IMG/VR virus record: IMGVR_UViG_3300031957_001675
Coordinates: 1-64,000 of that record
Strand: one strand, 5' to 3'
Source of the DNA: a virus
DNA: 64,000 nt
This document shows positions 17,741 to 26,728 of this stretch, in pieces. Each line of letters begins with the position of its first letter. The stretch's first letter is position 1. Below the pieces are notes generated by a model, which worked only from the letters and a program-made list of their open reading frames with translations, was not told the DNA's origin and searched no databases. Both the position numbers and the translations under genes were made by a program.

Positions 17741-18169
17741 TTATCTTAGTTTTCCTCGTTTTGAATATCTTCTGAAGCCATCTCGTACTCTATTCCATAA
17801 GGCTCTCATAAGTGTTCTTTGACCTGTTCCAGTGTCTCGTACTGGACCTGTCATTATTGCTCTTTGTATATCCATAGCATCATACTTTTTACTTTTTACA
17901 CCATCCATCATCATTTTTATAGTTTGTGCAGATGCTTTACCTAAAATCTTTCCCATTTTCTGTATGTCTTTTTCTACTAATTGTTGAGCTTCTCGTGAAC
18001 TGTATGGTAATTGTGAGGGTGAAGTCAATGGTGCTTCACCAAAAACTTTTCTTGAAGTGAAAAAATCATATGCGTCTGAATTATTTGATATAACCTCTAT
18101 TGAACTTCTAGGTGCTTTAGTGAAAGAACTTTCATTTATAAGTTTTTTATATATTGATTTTTTACTCAC
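17741..18169 (-). CDS. Basic packaged-type protein with capsid-targeting leader (142 aa)
   Basis: The start MSKKSIYKKLINE|SSF carries a basic leader ending I-N-E before Ser, as expected for gp21 cleavage. The body is helical (EAQQLVEKDIQKMGKILGKA) and ends in a strongly basic Arg/Lys tail (RRYSKRGKLR), consistent with DNA contact. It overlaps the neighbouring 341-aa gene by one nucleotide and is the last gene before the promoter-like motif at 17730. No enzyme family is recognised. Packaging in the head is inferred from the leader and location. Confidence 0.6.
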   Translation of the reverse strand: MSKKSIYKKLINESSFTKAPRSSIEVISNNSDAYDFFTSRKVFGEAPLTSPSQLPYSSREAQQLVEKDIQKMGKILGKASAQTIKMMMDGVKSKKYDAMDIQRAIMTGPVRDTGTGQRTLMRALWNRVRDGFRRYSKRGKLR

Positions 18170-19194
18170 TAAAATCTACCTTTTAAAATACGACTAGCTT
18201 TTTGAGCAACTGCTCTACCATCATCAGGTGCTCGATAGTAAGATACCTTTTCACCTTTTGCTTTAGCTTCTTTTTCTCTTTCTTCATCATATCGTGATGA
18301 TTCAATATATCTTTCAAGTGAAGAATATAAATCTTGCATCTCACGAGCAATAGCAGTCAAGAAATCATATACTTTAGCCTCGTCATTCATCTTCCAACTA
18401 TTATATTTATTTAATAATTTTTTAAACTTGGCATCTTGTTTACCACCAATAGCTGTTGCAATTAAACCATTTGTAAAATCTTTAGCTGCTTTTACCTTAG
18501 CATTTACTTTTGCTGAATCTTTGTACGTTTGAGAAAGTAAATTTTTATATCTTCTTTCGTTTTCGTATCTAAAGTCACTATCATCTTTAAATTTCCAAGA
18601 ACCTTCTCCAGCTGCTTGTCTTAATTCTCTTTTTTCTTTACCACCCATATATGGCATATCGTCTTCAAGTGTAACTTGATAAAACACAATACCAGGTATT
18701 TTACGTACAGCTCTTAAACTTTGATAACCTAATTGATTTAATCCGAATGTTTCTTTGTTATCACCATAGAGGTCTGTTTTTTTACCACCACTTACACTCA
18801 TAGCTGAACCTACTGCCTTCTGTCTTTTTTTAGGAGCATTTCTCCAACTTTTTGTAAACCAAAGAGGTTTACCATCTTTCAATGTAAGAACTGCTGTATT
18901 TTTATCAACCTCTATATCACTATTCCATCTACTGTATCTACCACCTGGTTCTAATGATACTTTTTTAGTTGTGATTGCAAATTCAATACCTTTTTTCTTT
19001 GGTGTTCTATTCATTGTTAATTGACTATCTGTTATTTTATTCCACTCAACACCGTATTTAGCAGTGAAACTAAAAAAGTCTTTATCTAATCCTGTAAAGT
19101 TATTTGTCATCTTTCTTAAAATACTACTTTTGAAAGCTTCTGTTACAAGATATGAAACTTTTGATTCTTTTAGTATATTTTTTAACTTAATCAT
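18169..19194 (-). CDS. Packaged-type protein of unknown function with MIKLKNIL leader (341 aa)
   Basis: The leader MIKLKNILKE|SKVSYL matches those at 20111, 33131 and 48065 almost residue for residue. A second possible gp21 site (LVTE|AF) follows 10 residues later. The middle contains a beta-rich region with FGLNQLGYQSLRAVRKIPG, and the C-terminal half is a long charged helical region (SLERYIESSRYDEEREKEAK) ending RASRILKGRF-like. I do not recognise a fold or active site. The start and end overlap neighbours by 1 nt, so it is translated as part of the head operon. It is a candidate injected protein. Confidence 0.6.
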   Translation of the reverse strand: MIKLKNILKESKVSYLVTEAFKSSILRKMTNNFTGLDKDFFSFTAKYGVEWNKITDSQLTMNRTPKKKGIEFAITTKKVSLEPGGRYSRWNSDIEVDKNTAVLTLKDGKPLWFTKSWRNAPKKRQKAVGSAMSVSGGKKTDLYGDNKETFGLNQLGYQSLRAVRKIPGIVFYQVTLEDDMPYMGGKEKRELRQAAGEGSWKFKDDSDFRYENERRYKNLLSQTYKDSAKVNAKVKAAKDFTNGLIATAIGGKQDAKFKKLLNKYNSWKMNDEAKVYDFLTAIAREMQDLYSSLERYIESSRYDEEREKEAKAKGEKVSYYRAPDDGRAVAQKASRILKGRF

Positions 19195-20111
19195 TATGCT
19201 ATCCTTTTAACGTCTTTATCACCAATCAAAGCCGCTCCCACCTTTTTTAAGTTTTGAGCTGCTTGATTAACCATAGTGTATTTACCTAATTTAAATGGTT
19301 TGTTTTTAATCACTACGTATAACATACCTCTTTCAGTTTCAAACTGAAGTGGGAATGTTTTCTTTTTATCCATACCACGAATCTCAACTTCAATTTTAAA
19401 TCCAACCTTATCTCTCTTACTGACTTTAAATCCACCACCCATCATTTTAGCTGTCTTAGGTCTCATACCTGCTTTTTTAATTACAGTTGCTATACCACCT
19501 AAAAGCATATCAGCTCCTAAAGATGAGGCTTCATTTACGGATTCAGCAGGATTCATAATGTAATCACGAGACTTACCAACATAATCTTTAGCTAGTGTAA
19601 TCTTATCAGTCCACCAACTTGGTAATGAATCTTCGTTAGATTTTGATTTTAATGCGTTAATCACATCGTTTGCGTCTTGTACAATAAGTTTTAATTTTCT
19701 TTCTATTGAAGCTACATCTGTATGTCCGTCTTCATTTACTGATTCATTTTTCTTCATAAACTTATTCTTTAATCTTTGAAATATACTCTTAGACTTCTTA
19801 TGTAACGGATGGTCTTTATCACGAAGTGGTGTAACAGCACTTATCTTTTTACCAGTTGATGGGTTTTGAAGTTTCATCATCACCATAGCAGCGGCTGCAC
19901 TAGCTGCTGGATTTTCACTCATCAAATACTCTCTTACCTTATTTGGTAAGTCATCGTGTTTCGTAGATGCAAAATCTTTAGTTGATTTTTTCTTCATTGA
20001 TTTAGCTGCGTCCTTTACGGCTTTACTCACTTTACTTGCTGGAATTTCACCTTTTTTATAAGCGTGAACTAATCCCATAAATCTTTGTTGTGCTTTACTA
20101 ACTGAAGGCAT
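19194..20111 (-). CDS. DUF3008-like head-associated protein (305 aa)
   Basis: The N-terminal ~60 residues (MPSVSKAQQRFMGLVHAYKK ... KDFASTKHDDLPNKV) match my recollection of the short DUF3008 family common in marine phages. The protein continues with several candidate gp21 sites (LMSE|NPAAS, SVNE|DG, SVNE|AS) and a C-terminal basic beta domain (KMGGGFKVSKRDKVGFKIEV). It may be a polyprotein cut into two or three pieces in the prohead. It overlaps both neighbours by one nucleotide. The exact role is unknown. Confidence 0.6.
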   Translation of the reverse strand: MPSVSKAQQRFMGLVHAYKKGEIPASKVSKAVKDAAKSMKKKSTKDFASTKHDDLPNKVREYLMSENPAASAAAAMVMMKLQNPSTGKKISAVTPLRDKDHPLHKKSKSIFQRLKNKFMKKNESVNEDGHTDVASIERKLKLIVQDANDVINALKSKSNEDSLPSWWTDKITLAKDYVGKSRDYIMNPAESVNEASSLGADMLLGGIATVIKKAGMRPKTAKMMGGGFKVSKRDKVGFKIEVEIRGMDKKKTFPLQFETERGMLYVVIKNKPFKLGKYTMVNQAAQNLKKVGAALIGDKDVKRIA

Positions 20112-20458
20112 TATTTCATTTTCTTTCTAAGTCTAATCATCTCTCTCATAAACTTAGTTACTGTACCCTTATAAACTTTTTTAATTTCTTTGGCTATCTT
20201 CACGTTTTCTGGTCTTGCATCTCTAAGAAAAATTTGTTCTAATTTCAACATTCTTTCTCGTAATTTTGCTTCTGCCTTTACAATGCGTTGTACCTCTTGG
20301 TCTGCTGGTCTCTGTTCATCTGGACCTTCTGTAATACCACAGCAATCACCACCACAGTCACAATTTTTTTCATTCATTACATCTGTAAGTGTTGGTAATG
20401 GTTCACCAAACTTTCTGTCCCATGCACTTTCACTAAGTATTTGTTTTAACTTAATCAC
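20111..20458 (-). CDS. Packaged-type protein with MIKLKQIL leader and Cys cluster (115 aa)
   Basis: The start is GTG 20458, overlapping the upstream TGA as GTGA. The leader MIKLKQILSE|SAWDRKFGEPLPTL is shared with the gene at 33131, which has the same block with Asn for the first Ser after the cleavage site. A CDCGGDCCG cluster near residue 33 could bind a metal, and a basic helical C-terminus (FMREMIRLRKKMK) follows. The duplicated leader-plus-block suggests a functional head-entry or core-binding sequence longer than the leader alone. Function otherwise unknown. Confidence 0.65.
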   Translation of the reverse strand: MIKLKQILSESAWDRKFGEPLPTLTDVMNEKNCDCGGDCCGITEGPDEQRPADQEVQRIVKAEAKLRERMLKLEQIFLRDARPENVKIAKEIKKVYKGTVTKFMREMIRLRKKMK

Positions 20459-20718
20459 GTGTTTTTCCTTTTAAACTCGTTTAACTTTACTTTTAACTCA
20501 ATAAAGTTTCTTTTATATAAACGTTGTAATTCTAAGACTTGTTGTTTATAATTAGCATCTTTATCTTTAGCTAACTCTTTAGTCAAGCTCTTCATTAATC
20601 TATCAACTCTATTCATAGCGTCTTCTAAACTATCAAAATCACCTTTATATCCACCTGAACCCATATTGATTTTATCTTCTGAGAGTCTCCAGTCTTTCCA
20701 TTTATTTAAGTAACTCAT
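20455..20718 (-). CDS. Small helical core-type protein (87 aa)
   Basis: The protein begins MSYLNKWKDWRLSE|DKINMG, an amphipathic leader ending L-S-E that resembles the packaged-protein leaders, although the Lys-rich pattern differs. The remainder is a predicted helical hairpin (SLEDAMNRVDRLMKSL and QQVLELQRLYKRNFIELK). It sits between the prohead protease and a packaged protein gene, where T4 has small core proteins gp67/gp68. An AGAGG site precedes the ATG. Core protein is the favoured guess. Confidence 0.6.
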   Translation of the reverse strand: MSYLNKWKDWRLSEDKINMGSGGYKGDFDSLEDAMNRVDRLMKSLTKELAKDKDANYKQQVLELQRLYKRNFIELKVKLNEFKRKNT

Positions 20719-20719
20719 C

Positions 20720-21337
20720 CTAGCCTCTCATTATATCATTAATGATAGATTCAACTTTACAATATTCACCACAAGTTCTACCTGCTGGTAAATCTTTATC
20801 AATCGATTCATTCATTGGATACATAAATGCTCCGTGTGTAGATGGATTAGAAACAAAGTCAAATGCTATAAGTTCAAAGTCAGGTTGTACTTGAGTAACT
20901 TGGTCACCTGTATCTTCTGTAACTGTTTCTACTGAACCCATACCACGTGAACTAATACCAAGTTTGATACCTGCTTTAAATAATTCTTTTAATATGTTAC
21001 CACTTGGTGTACCTAACACCTCTACAGTGCCTAACAAATTATCACCTTCCCAATCCATCTCTTTGATGTTATGAGATACGTTTTGTAAATTAACAACTGA
21101 TGATTCTGGATGGTCTAATTCACCCATAGCTCTTCTTTGTGATATAAATTCTTTTGTATACTTTTTAGCTTCACGTTGTAAAATCTCACGAGGGTAAACT
21201 CTACCATTTTGATTTTTAGCTTCTGCACGTTGTAACACACCACGTACAATCAACTTACCATTATTTTCTTTAATGGATTCATTGATTTGTTCAGGTTTTA
21301 CTTCAAATGGTAAATAATCTACTATTAAGTTTTTCAC
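20720..21337 (-). CDS. 21: Prohead core protease (gp21-like)
   Basis: The 205-aa protein has the phage prohead protease layout: RGVLQRAEAKNQNGRVYP near residue 32, the catalytic His in MGELDHPESS (His76) and the catalytic Ser in IKLGISSRGMGS (Ser129/130), followed by FELIAFDFVSNPSTHGA. T4 gp21 uses His85 and Ser140 and cuts after (L/I)-x-E, the sequence that ends the leaders of many neighbouring genes here. It works in the prohead on scaffold, capsid and internal proteins and then destroys itself. A TTTAATGTG start is preceded by GGAG. Confidence 0.92.
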   Translation of the reverse strand: MKNLIVDYLPFEVKPEQINESIKENNGKLIVRGVLQRAEAKNQNGRVYPREILQREAKKYTKEFISQRRAMGELDHPESSVVNLQNVSHNIKEMDWEGDNLLGTVEVLGTPSGNILKELFKAGIKLGISSRGMGSVETVTEDTGDQVTQVQPDFELIAFDFVSNPSTHGAFMYPMNESIDKDLPAGRTCGEYCKVESIINDIMRG

Positions 21338-21357
21338 ATTAAACTCCGTTTTTTTAT

Positions 21358-22002
21358 TTAGTAAAGTTGACCAACTTTATTTGCTAATTTTACTAATCTT
21401 TCACTAATTTTTTTCATTGCACCGTGAGTACGTTTCCAATAAGATGTAGAATCAACACCAATTTCGTTTTTTAATCTCACGTTCATTTTAACAAGTTTAT
21501 CTAACTCGTTTAATTTATCTCTAACTTCTCTCATTGAATAACCAATTTTTTGTTTTGCTGTTAGAGATTCATCATTTCTGTAATCGTGATAACGACCTTC
21601 ATTTACATTTTCAAGTTTTTTATCAATTTGTTTTGCTTTACCAGTCTGTACTCTTCTTACATTCGATATACTTTTTGAACCACCTTTGAGTTTTCTAGCT
21701 ACTTTCATTTTAGCTGCACCTTCTGAACCTGCATCCACTATTACTGTTAATTTAACACCAGCTTCATCTTTTATATCTAATGCAAATCTAGCTTCGGATA
21801 CTTTTTGAAAACCTGCTGCTTTAACTATATCATCTTTTTTCTTTTTATCTTTTTTACGTTTACCTGTAAAAGCATATGGTGTTTTTGGTGGACCTTCTCC
21901 ACCGTCTAAATTACCAGTCATAGATGCTTCTTCTAATTCTTGTTTGATTAACTCTTTGATATATTTTTTTAAAAGTTCAAGTTTAATTTTTTTTGTGGAC
22001 AT
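21358..22002 (-). CDS. Prohead internal/core protein with gp21-type leader (214 aa)
   Basis: The start is ATG 22002 (MSTKKIKLELLKKYIKEL), behind AAGGAGATTGATA. The basic helical leader ends ELEE|ASMTGNLDGGEGPPKTP; the Gly/Pro-rich block after the site recurs in T4-like prohead proteins as I recall. A small beta domain (FALDIKDEAGVKLTVIVDAG) and a basic linker follow, with another possible site (NVNE|GR). The first 20 nt overlap the end of the upstream gene. It lies between portal-side and protease genes, supporting a core role. Confidence 0.65.
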   Translation of the reverse strand: MSTKKIKLELLKKYIKELIKQELEEASMTGNLDGGEGPPKTPYAFTGKRKKDKKKKDDIVKAAGFQKVSEARFALDIKDEAGVKLTVIVDAGSEGAAKMKVARKLKGGSKSISNVRRVQTGKAKQIDKKLENVNEGRYHDYRNDESLTAKQKIGYSMREVRDKLNELDKLVKMNVRLKNEIGVDSTSYWKRTHGAMKKISERLVKLANKVGQLY

Positions 22003-22855
22003 TATCAATCTCCTTAGCTAATTCGTAATATCTCATAAGGGTTAAAACTTGTTTTTCTTTTACTACTTTACCAACAGTTAAGTTATCAATTTGATTTATT
22101 GCTTCTGTTAGTTTGATTTTTGTTATTTTATCAGTAATATTTGGTAATTCTTTTTTCAAATGATTTTTAACTTTTGAAGACTCTGTTTTAACAAATTCTT
22201 TTAATGAATTGGTATTACTAACATTATTTATGTAATTTTTTAACAAACTTCTTTGTGATTCATTTAATGTTTTATACTTTGTATTGAATTTATCAACGAG
22301 TATTTGATAAGCAAGTAATCTTAAATCTTTGTCTTTTTTAGTATATTCTTTTAAGACGTGAGCCTTAACTTGTTTTGCTGTAATTTTCTTACTTGTGATA
22401 TGTTCAAGTATTGTGAACTTTGCATTAACAGTTTGTTCTGGGTTAAATGTTTCATCAACAGTTTCAGCTTGGAATGTATTATAGATAGAAGCAAGAAGTT
22501 TATAATTAGAAATACGACCATTAAAAAAATCATCAGAATTGTAATTCTCTTTAATTTCTTTAATTAAATTGTATTTTTCATTACGTAATTTTGAATTACT
22601 TAACTTGTGTCTTGATTTTAATACAATTGACAATAAATCGTGAGCTCTACTCTCAGATTCGTAATGTTTTTCAGATAATAACTTATATAATTGAAGTTCT
22701 TTACCTAATTCTGTATTTTCATTAAAATATTTTTTTACAATTTTAACTGATTTTGTACTTTTGCCTGCTAAAACGTCAGCAGTAATTTGTCTTGTTAATA
22801 ATTCAAAGAGTATACTTGTATTTTTTATCTTTGAATGTTTTAGTTTTCGAACCAT
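21983..22855 (-). CDS. Conserved head-module protein next to the portal (290 aa)
   Basis: The start is ATG 22855 (MVRKLKHSKIKNTSILFELL), behind TTGGAGTATTTCGTA; an upstream frame extension of five residues is not needed. The protein is all-helical and Lys-rich, with ILFELLTRQITADVLAGKS and KYFNENTELGKELQLYKLL near the N-terminus, a sequence pattern I have seen repeatedly beside portal genes in marine T4-like phages without an assigned function. No leader with an E-cleavage site is present. It may act in prohead initiation or the portal-core contact. Confidence 0.65.
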   Translation of the reverse strand: MVRKLKHSKIKNTSILFELLTRQITADVLAGKSTKSVKIVKKYFNENTELGKELQLYKLLSEKHYESESRAHDLLSIVLKSRHKLSNSKLRNEKYNLIKEIKENYNSDDFFNGRISNYKLLASIYNTFQAETVDETFNPEQTVNAKFTILEHITSKKITAKQVKAHVLKEYTKKDKDLRLLAYQILVDKFNTKYKTLNESQRSLLKNYINNVSNTNSLKEFVKTESSKVKNHLKKELPNITDKITKIKLTEAINQIDNLTVGKVVKEKQVLTLMRYYELAKEIDNVHKKN

Positions 22856-22893
22856 TACGAAATACTCCAATACTTAGTTATATTTACTCATAA

Positions 22894-22901
22894 ATAAATA
22901 T
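22894..22901 (-). promoter_or_regulatory. Candidate late promoter element ATATTTAT (prohead operon)
   Basis: The coding strand reads CTTTATATTTATTTATGAG, 39 nt upstream of the ATG at 22855 and 25 nt after the portal gene stop. Confidence 0.5.
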
Positions 22902-22925
22902 AAAGTTAACTAATAATTATTCATT

Positions 22926-24761
22926 TCAAGCATCTTTAGTTAAAGAACTTACCTCATTTTGGTATTCATTTTCTACTTCAGATGTTTCATTTATAATTTT
23001 TATTTCTTTTTTACTAATTTCCATTGATTTTTTTATTTTGTCAAAATGAGCTAGTGCTAATGGTTTACCATATTTAGGTGCACTACTACCACCTTTTTTC
23101 TTATCGTGAGCTCCAAGTGGGTCTCTTCCACGAACTCCACTATCTTTACTATATTTATTTGGTTCTTTTGGTCTACCAGCTCCTTCAAAACCACCTTCTG
23201 GTGCTCCACCTTTATCATCTAGTTCGTGACCTGTTCTACCCATTGCCATATCTGATGGTGTACCTTGAGCTTCACCTGATTTAGCTGGGTCATTACCTTC
23301 ATTTTCTATTTGTTGTCTTCTAAACTTTTGTTTATAATCAAACACTATCTTATCGTCTTCTTGTTTTATTTGTTCATCTGTAAATTCAAATATATTTTTA
23401 TAAATCCATTCTGATGAAACTAAACCGTCTTGTATCATTGAAGAAGCTAATTGAGTTTTGTTATTCCATAGTTCTATTTTTTCTTGTTCATATATAGTAG
23501 ATGGATTAGTTAAACCTAATTCAAAGTTAACTAAGTCTGAATCTTGATAACCTTGAGCAAATAAATGTACAATACCTATTTTAGTTAATTCTGATAATGT
23601 GATTCTTTGTATTCTTTCAATCGTACGAGCAAAACGAACATCTTCTGCTGCTAGTGTAGCTTTAGAACCTACTTGTTCTTCATATCCTAAAAACGCTTTT
23701 GGTATTCTAAGTGAAGCTAGTAGTTTATTTTTTAAATATTCAATGTCTTCTGTTGCTTCATAGGTTAAACCAGGTAATGACTCTATACTTGTACCACTAT
23801 CACCTCCTCGTACTGGCATAAAGAAATCTTCTGTTATGTTTTGCATATTGTATTTTAAATTATAGTCACCTGTATTCTCATCAACAACAGGTGCTTTTTT
23901 CATTTTGTTTACAATCTGTTGCATATAATTATCAACTTCACTTGGTGGTATATTACCAATATCAATTTTAAATACACGTTTTTCAGGAGCTCTCATAATT
24001 CTATGAATTAACATAGCGTCTTCCATAAGTGTTAATTGTTTCCAAATCTTACGACCACCTTCAACTTGTGATTTACCATAAGGTAAATAATTAGAATCAG
24101 AAAGTAATCTAAAGTGAGCAACTTCATAATTTTCTAACTCTTCTCTATGAGCAGATGTGTCAGATGGTTTATATCTATGTTCATTAGTCGCTGATTCTAT
24201 CATATACTTTACGTACTCTGGATTTTCTGGGTCTAAACCTTCTAATCTTGAAACATCATATACAGACATTGGTACTACGTTTGTAATACCATACTTTTCG
24301 TTGATTTCTAATTTTAAGAAGAAATCTCCATATTTACACATATTACGAACCCAAGGCCATAAATTAAATTCGATATTAATAATATCATAATACAAGTTGT
24401 GTAGTATTTGTTTAATTTGGTCGTTGTCTGTTTTAATTTGTAAAACATCACCATATTCTGATTTCATAGTAGATTCATCTGCATATATATCAAGTGCTGA
24501 TGATACAATTGGGTCACTATCCATACTTTCATAATCTTTAAAAAGATTTAGTCTCATTGATTTTGTCAATAATGAATCTGAATACCCACTAAGACCTGAA
24601 TTAGTAAATAATTTTTGATATCTATCAATAAGATTATTATGTGCAATAGATTGTGTTCTACTTGTATCAGAAACTTTTAGTTTTTTTCCACCTACGTTTC
24701 TAACAACTACACTCGTAGAAAATAATCTTCTTAATCTACCAAATAATGTTGTGTCGGCCAT
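22926..24761 (-). CDS. 20: Portal protein (gp20-like)
   Basis: The 611-aa protein has the T4-portal layout: LIDRYQKLF, YESMDSDPIVSSALDIYADE near residue 77, WPWVRNMCKYGDFFLKLEI, the MEDAMLIHRIMRAPEKRVFKID block near residue 247 and LRIPKAFLGYEEQVGSKATLA. The C-terminal ~130 residues are Gly/Lys-rich (GAPEGGFEGAGRPKEPNKY). T4 gp20 is 524 aa, so the tail is extended. The dodecameric portal is the packaging and exit channel. It lies 10 nt after the terminase gene. Confidence 0.93.
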   Translation of the reverse strand: MADTTLFGRLRRLFSTSVVVRNVGGKKLKVSDTSRTQSIAHNNLIDRYQKLFTNSGLSGYSDSLLTKSMRLNLFKDYESMDSDPIVSSALDIYADESTMKSEYGDVLQIKTDNDQIKQILHNLYYDIINIEFNLWPWVRNMCKYGDFFLKLEINEKYGITNVVPMSVYDVSRLEGLDPENPEYVKYMIESATNEHRYKPSDTSAHREELENYEVAHFRLLSDSNYLPYGKSQVEGGRKIWKQLTLMEDAMLIHRIMRAPEKRVFKIDIGNIPPSEVDNYMQQIVNKMKKAPVVDENTGDYNLKYNMQNITEDFFMPVRGGDSGTSIESLPGLTYEATEDIEYLKNKLLASLRIPKAFLGYEEQVGSKATLAAEDVRFARTIERIQRITLSELTKIGIVHLFAQGYQDSDLVNFELGLTNPSTIYEQEKIELWNNKTQLASSMIQDGLVSSEWIYKNIFEFTDEQIKQEDDKIVFDYKQKFRRQQIENEGNDPAKSGEAQGTPSDMAMGRTGHELDDKGGAPEGGFEGAGRPKEPNKYSKDSGVRGRDPLGAHDKKKGGSSAPKYGKPLALAHFDKIKKSMEISKKEIKIINETSEVENEYQNEVSSLTKDA

Positions 24762-24771
24762 TTTTACCTCT

Positions 24772-26355
24772 TTAGTTAATTAACCATTCTAATGATTCTT
24801 GTTTTTTATTAATATCTATAGTCCAAGTGTTATTTTGAGTGTCTTTAGGTGTATAAGCTCCTTGATTAGAATTAATACTACTTACAGCCTTCTTTTGTAA
24901 TTCTATACCTTCTGTTCTCAATCTAAGTGCAGTTTCTCGTATCCATAATCCCATAGCGTATGACATTACTAAGTCATCGTTATAGCCTCTCATCGCTTCT
25001 GCTCTACTCCCGTTATATATAAATACAAACAACTCATCAATTAATCTCTGTGAATGTACTATAGATAATTTTTCTCTAAAAAATTCTTCTAACTTTGCAA
25101 TAACAAGTGGTCTTGTTTTTTGTGTTAATGTAAATCCAGGTACTACCTGTTTTTCTAAACGATTAATTTTATTATTAATTTGTTTATGTGTATCTACATA
25201 TTGTAAATCTTTACTCATATAAAATAAATTATCATACTGTCTATCTATTACTTGTTGTATTGTAGCCCAACCAATATTATTGTTCTCAATCACTAGTAAT
25301 GCATTATTATATTCTGTTGCTATATTGACTAGTAGATTACCATAGTCTCTTGTAGATATTCTACCTTTGTATTCTGCTACTTGTTCGACATTTTCAATAT
25401 CAATTACGTGAAAAGCAGAATAGTCTGTAGAGTCACCTCTACTCACGTCAGCACATACTATATAATCTTTAGTATAGTTTGGTGGTTTCCATATCCACAC
25501 ATTTGAATCTATACCTCTTTTCTCTACAGGTTCAGAAACTTGTGATGTTCTATATTCTTCTAATATTACACCATCAATAACACTTTGACCAGAAGTAATG
25601 AAGTCACAATCACATTCTTGAGCTGCTAGAGATGGACCTAACAATGCATCTTGTTCATCTCTCCATTCTTGACCTCTATCTGGATGAACAGTCCAAAACA
25701 ATTTTGTAAAATTAAAGTCATTCAACCCATCTTCAGCATCCATCCAAGTTCTATGAAACCAATTACCAACACCATTAGGTGTAGATAAAGCTATACATTG
25801 ACCACCTGTTGATAACGTCTGAGAAGCAGCTGCCCATATTGTATCAATTTTATCAATAAAAGCTGCCTCATCAAGTATCAATAATGATAGAGCTTCAGAA
25901 CGACCACTCTCTTCACCACTTGATACAGCTTTTATTTGAGAACCATTCTTGTATCTTAAACTCAACTTATTATCTTCAACACAAGGTTGTTTCAACCAAC
26001 TTGGTAGATTAGCATGCATCACACGAACCTTTGTTACCAAGTTTTTTGCTACCTCTTGTTTAGTAGCAATAACTAAGATGTTCTTGTCGAGATGAAACGT
26101 CATCATCCATAATGAGTACCCAGCAGTTAATGTACTTATACCTAACTGTCGAGCCTTCAATATGATGTTAAGTCGATGTTGTACAAACTGTTCAACTGTT
26201 TTTTCTTGAAAATCATACAATTGAAATGGTATCTTACCTTTCATTGGATGTTGTATCAAACAATACTTTTTTAAAAAGTATATAGGGTCTGCAGCACATT
26301 TTACATACTCTTGTTTAATTACATCTTTCAACTGCCCTTTTGTGTTTCGGTTCAT
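24772..26355 (-). CDS. 17: Large terminase subunit (gp17-like)
   Basis: The ATPase domain has a Walker A variant KARQLGIST (residues 67-75) and Walker B LLILDEAAF. The RNase H-fold nuclease domain has VCADVSRGDSTDYSAFHVID and LLVIENNNIGW, with acidic residues in the expected order, and a late YNDDLVMSYAMGLW. At 527 aa it is slightly shorter than T4 gp17 (610 aa). It packages DNA through the portal encoded immediately downstream. No gp18/gp19 sheath and tube genes sit between terminase and portal, unlike T4. Confidence 0.95.
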   Translation of the reverse strand: MNRNTKGQLKDVIKQEYVKCAADPIYFLKKYCLIQHPMKGKIPFQLYDFQEKTVEQFVQHRLNIILKARQLGISTLTAGYSLWMMTFHLDKNILVIATKQEVAKNLVTKVRVMHANLPSWLKQPCVEDNKLSLRYKNGSQIKAVSSGEESGRSEALSLLILDEAAFIDKIDTIWAAASQTLSTGGQCIALSTPNGVGNWFHRTWMDAEDGLNDFNFTKLFWTVHPDRGQEWRDEQDALLGPSLAAQECDCDFITSGQSVIDGVILEEYRTSQVSEPVEKRGIDSNVWIWKPPNYTKDYIVCADVSRGDSTDYSAFHVIDIENVEQVAEYKGRISTRDYGNLLVNIATEYNNALLVIENNNIGWATIQQVIDRQYDNLFYMSKDLQYVDTHKQINNKINRLEKQVVPGFTLTQKTRPLVIAKLEEFFREKLSIVHSQRLIDELFVFIYNGSRAEAMRGYNDDLVMSYAMGLWIRETALRLRTEGIELQKKAVSSINSNQGAYTPKDTQNNTWTIDINKKQESLEWLIN

Positions 26356-26356
26356 A

Positions 26357-26686
26357 TTAATAAACTACGTGTACAATACCTGAGCTACCACTTACTTGTT
26401 TTACACCAATTTCATATAGTGTACCAGTTGTGAAGACAGAGGCATCAATAGCATCACCGTCAGTTGGTGTAATAAACACTTCGTTTGCAGCCGGTACTTC
26501 TTGTACTATAAAGCCACTTGAACCTGCTAATGAACCAGTGTAAAATGTTGAACCAGATGTTTGACTTTTTATTTTACTGAACTTAGCGTCATCTTTGTTT
26601 AATGAAAGTTTACGACTCGATACATCAGTTCTTTTGTTACCTCTTTCAATCTGAGAACCATAGTCATCAGTTGTTATTGTTGCCAT
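26357..26686 (-). CDS. Small protein of unknown function upstream of terminase (109 aa)
   Basis: The protein begins MATITTDDYGSQIERGNKRTD and has a beta-rich C-terminal half (EVFITPTDGDAIDASVF ... GIVHVVY) with the Ser/Gly composition of virion proteins in this phage. A TTAGGAGAAAAAA site precedes the ATG, and the promoter-like motif lies 34 nt upstream. It is in the place of a small terminase subunit but shows no helix-turn-helix or coiled coil, so I do not call it gp16. A minor virion protein is possible. Confidence 0.6.
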   Translation of the reverse strand: MATITTDDYGSQIERGNKRTDVSSRKLSLNKDDAKFSKIKSQTSGSTFYTGSLAGSSGFIVQEVPAANEVFITPTDGDAIDASVFTTGTLYEIGVKQVSGSSGIVHVVY

Positions 26687-26719
26687 TTTTTTCTCCTAAT
26701 AATAGACAATTCTATATAT

Positions 26720-26727
26720 ATAAATAT
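26720..26727 (-). promoter_or_regulatory. Candidate late promoter element ATATTTAT (terminase-portal operon)
   Basis: The coding strand reads AGAATATTTATATATATAG, directly after the upstream stop codon. It is followed by a short ATAGA-attg-TCTAT hairpin before the GGAG site. Confidence 0.5.
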
Positions 26728-26728
26728 T

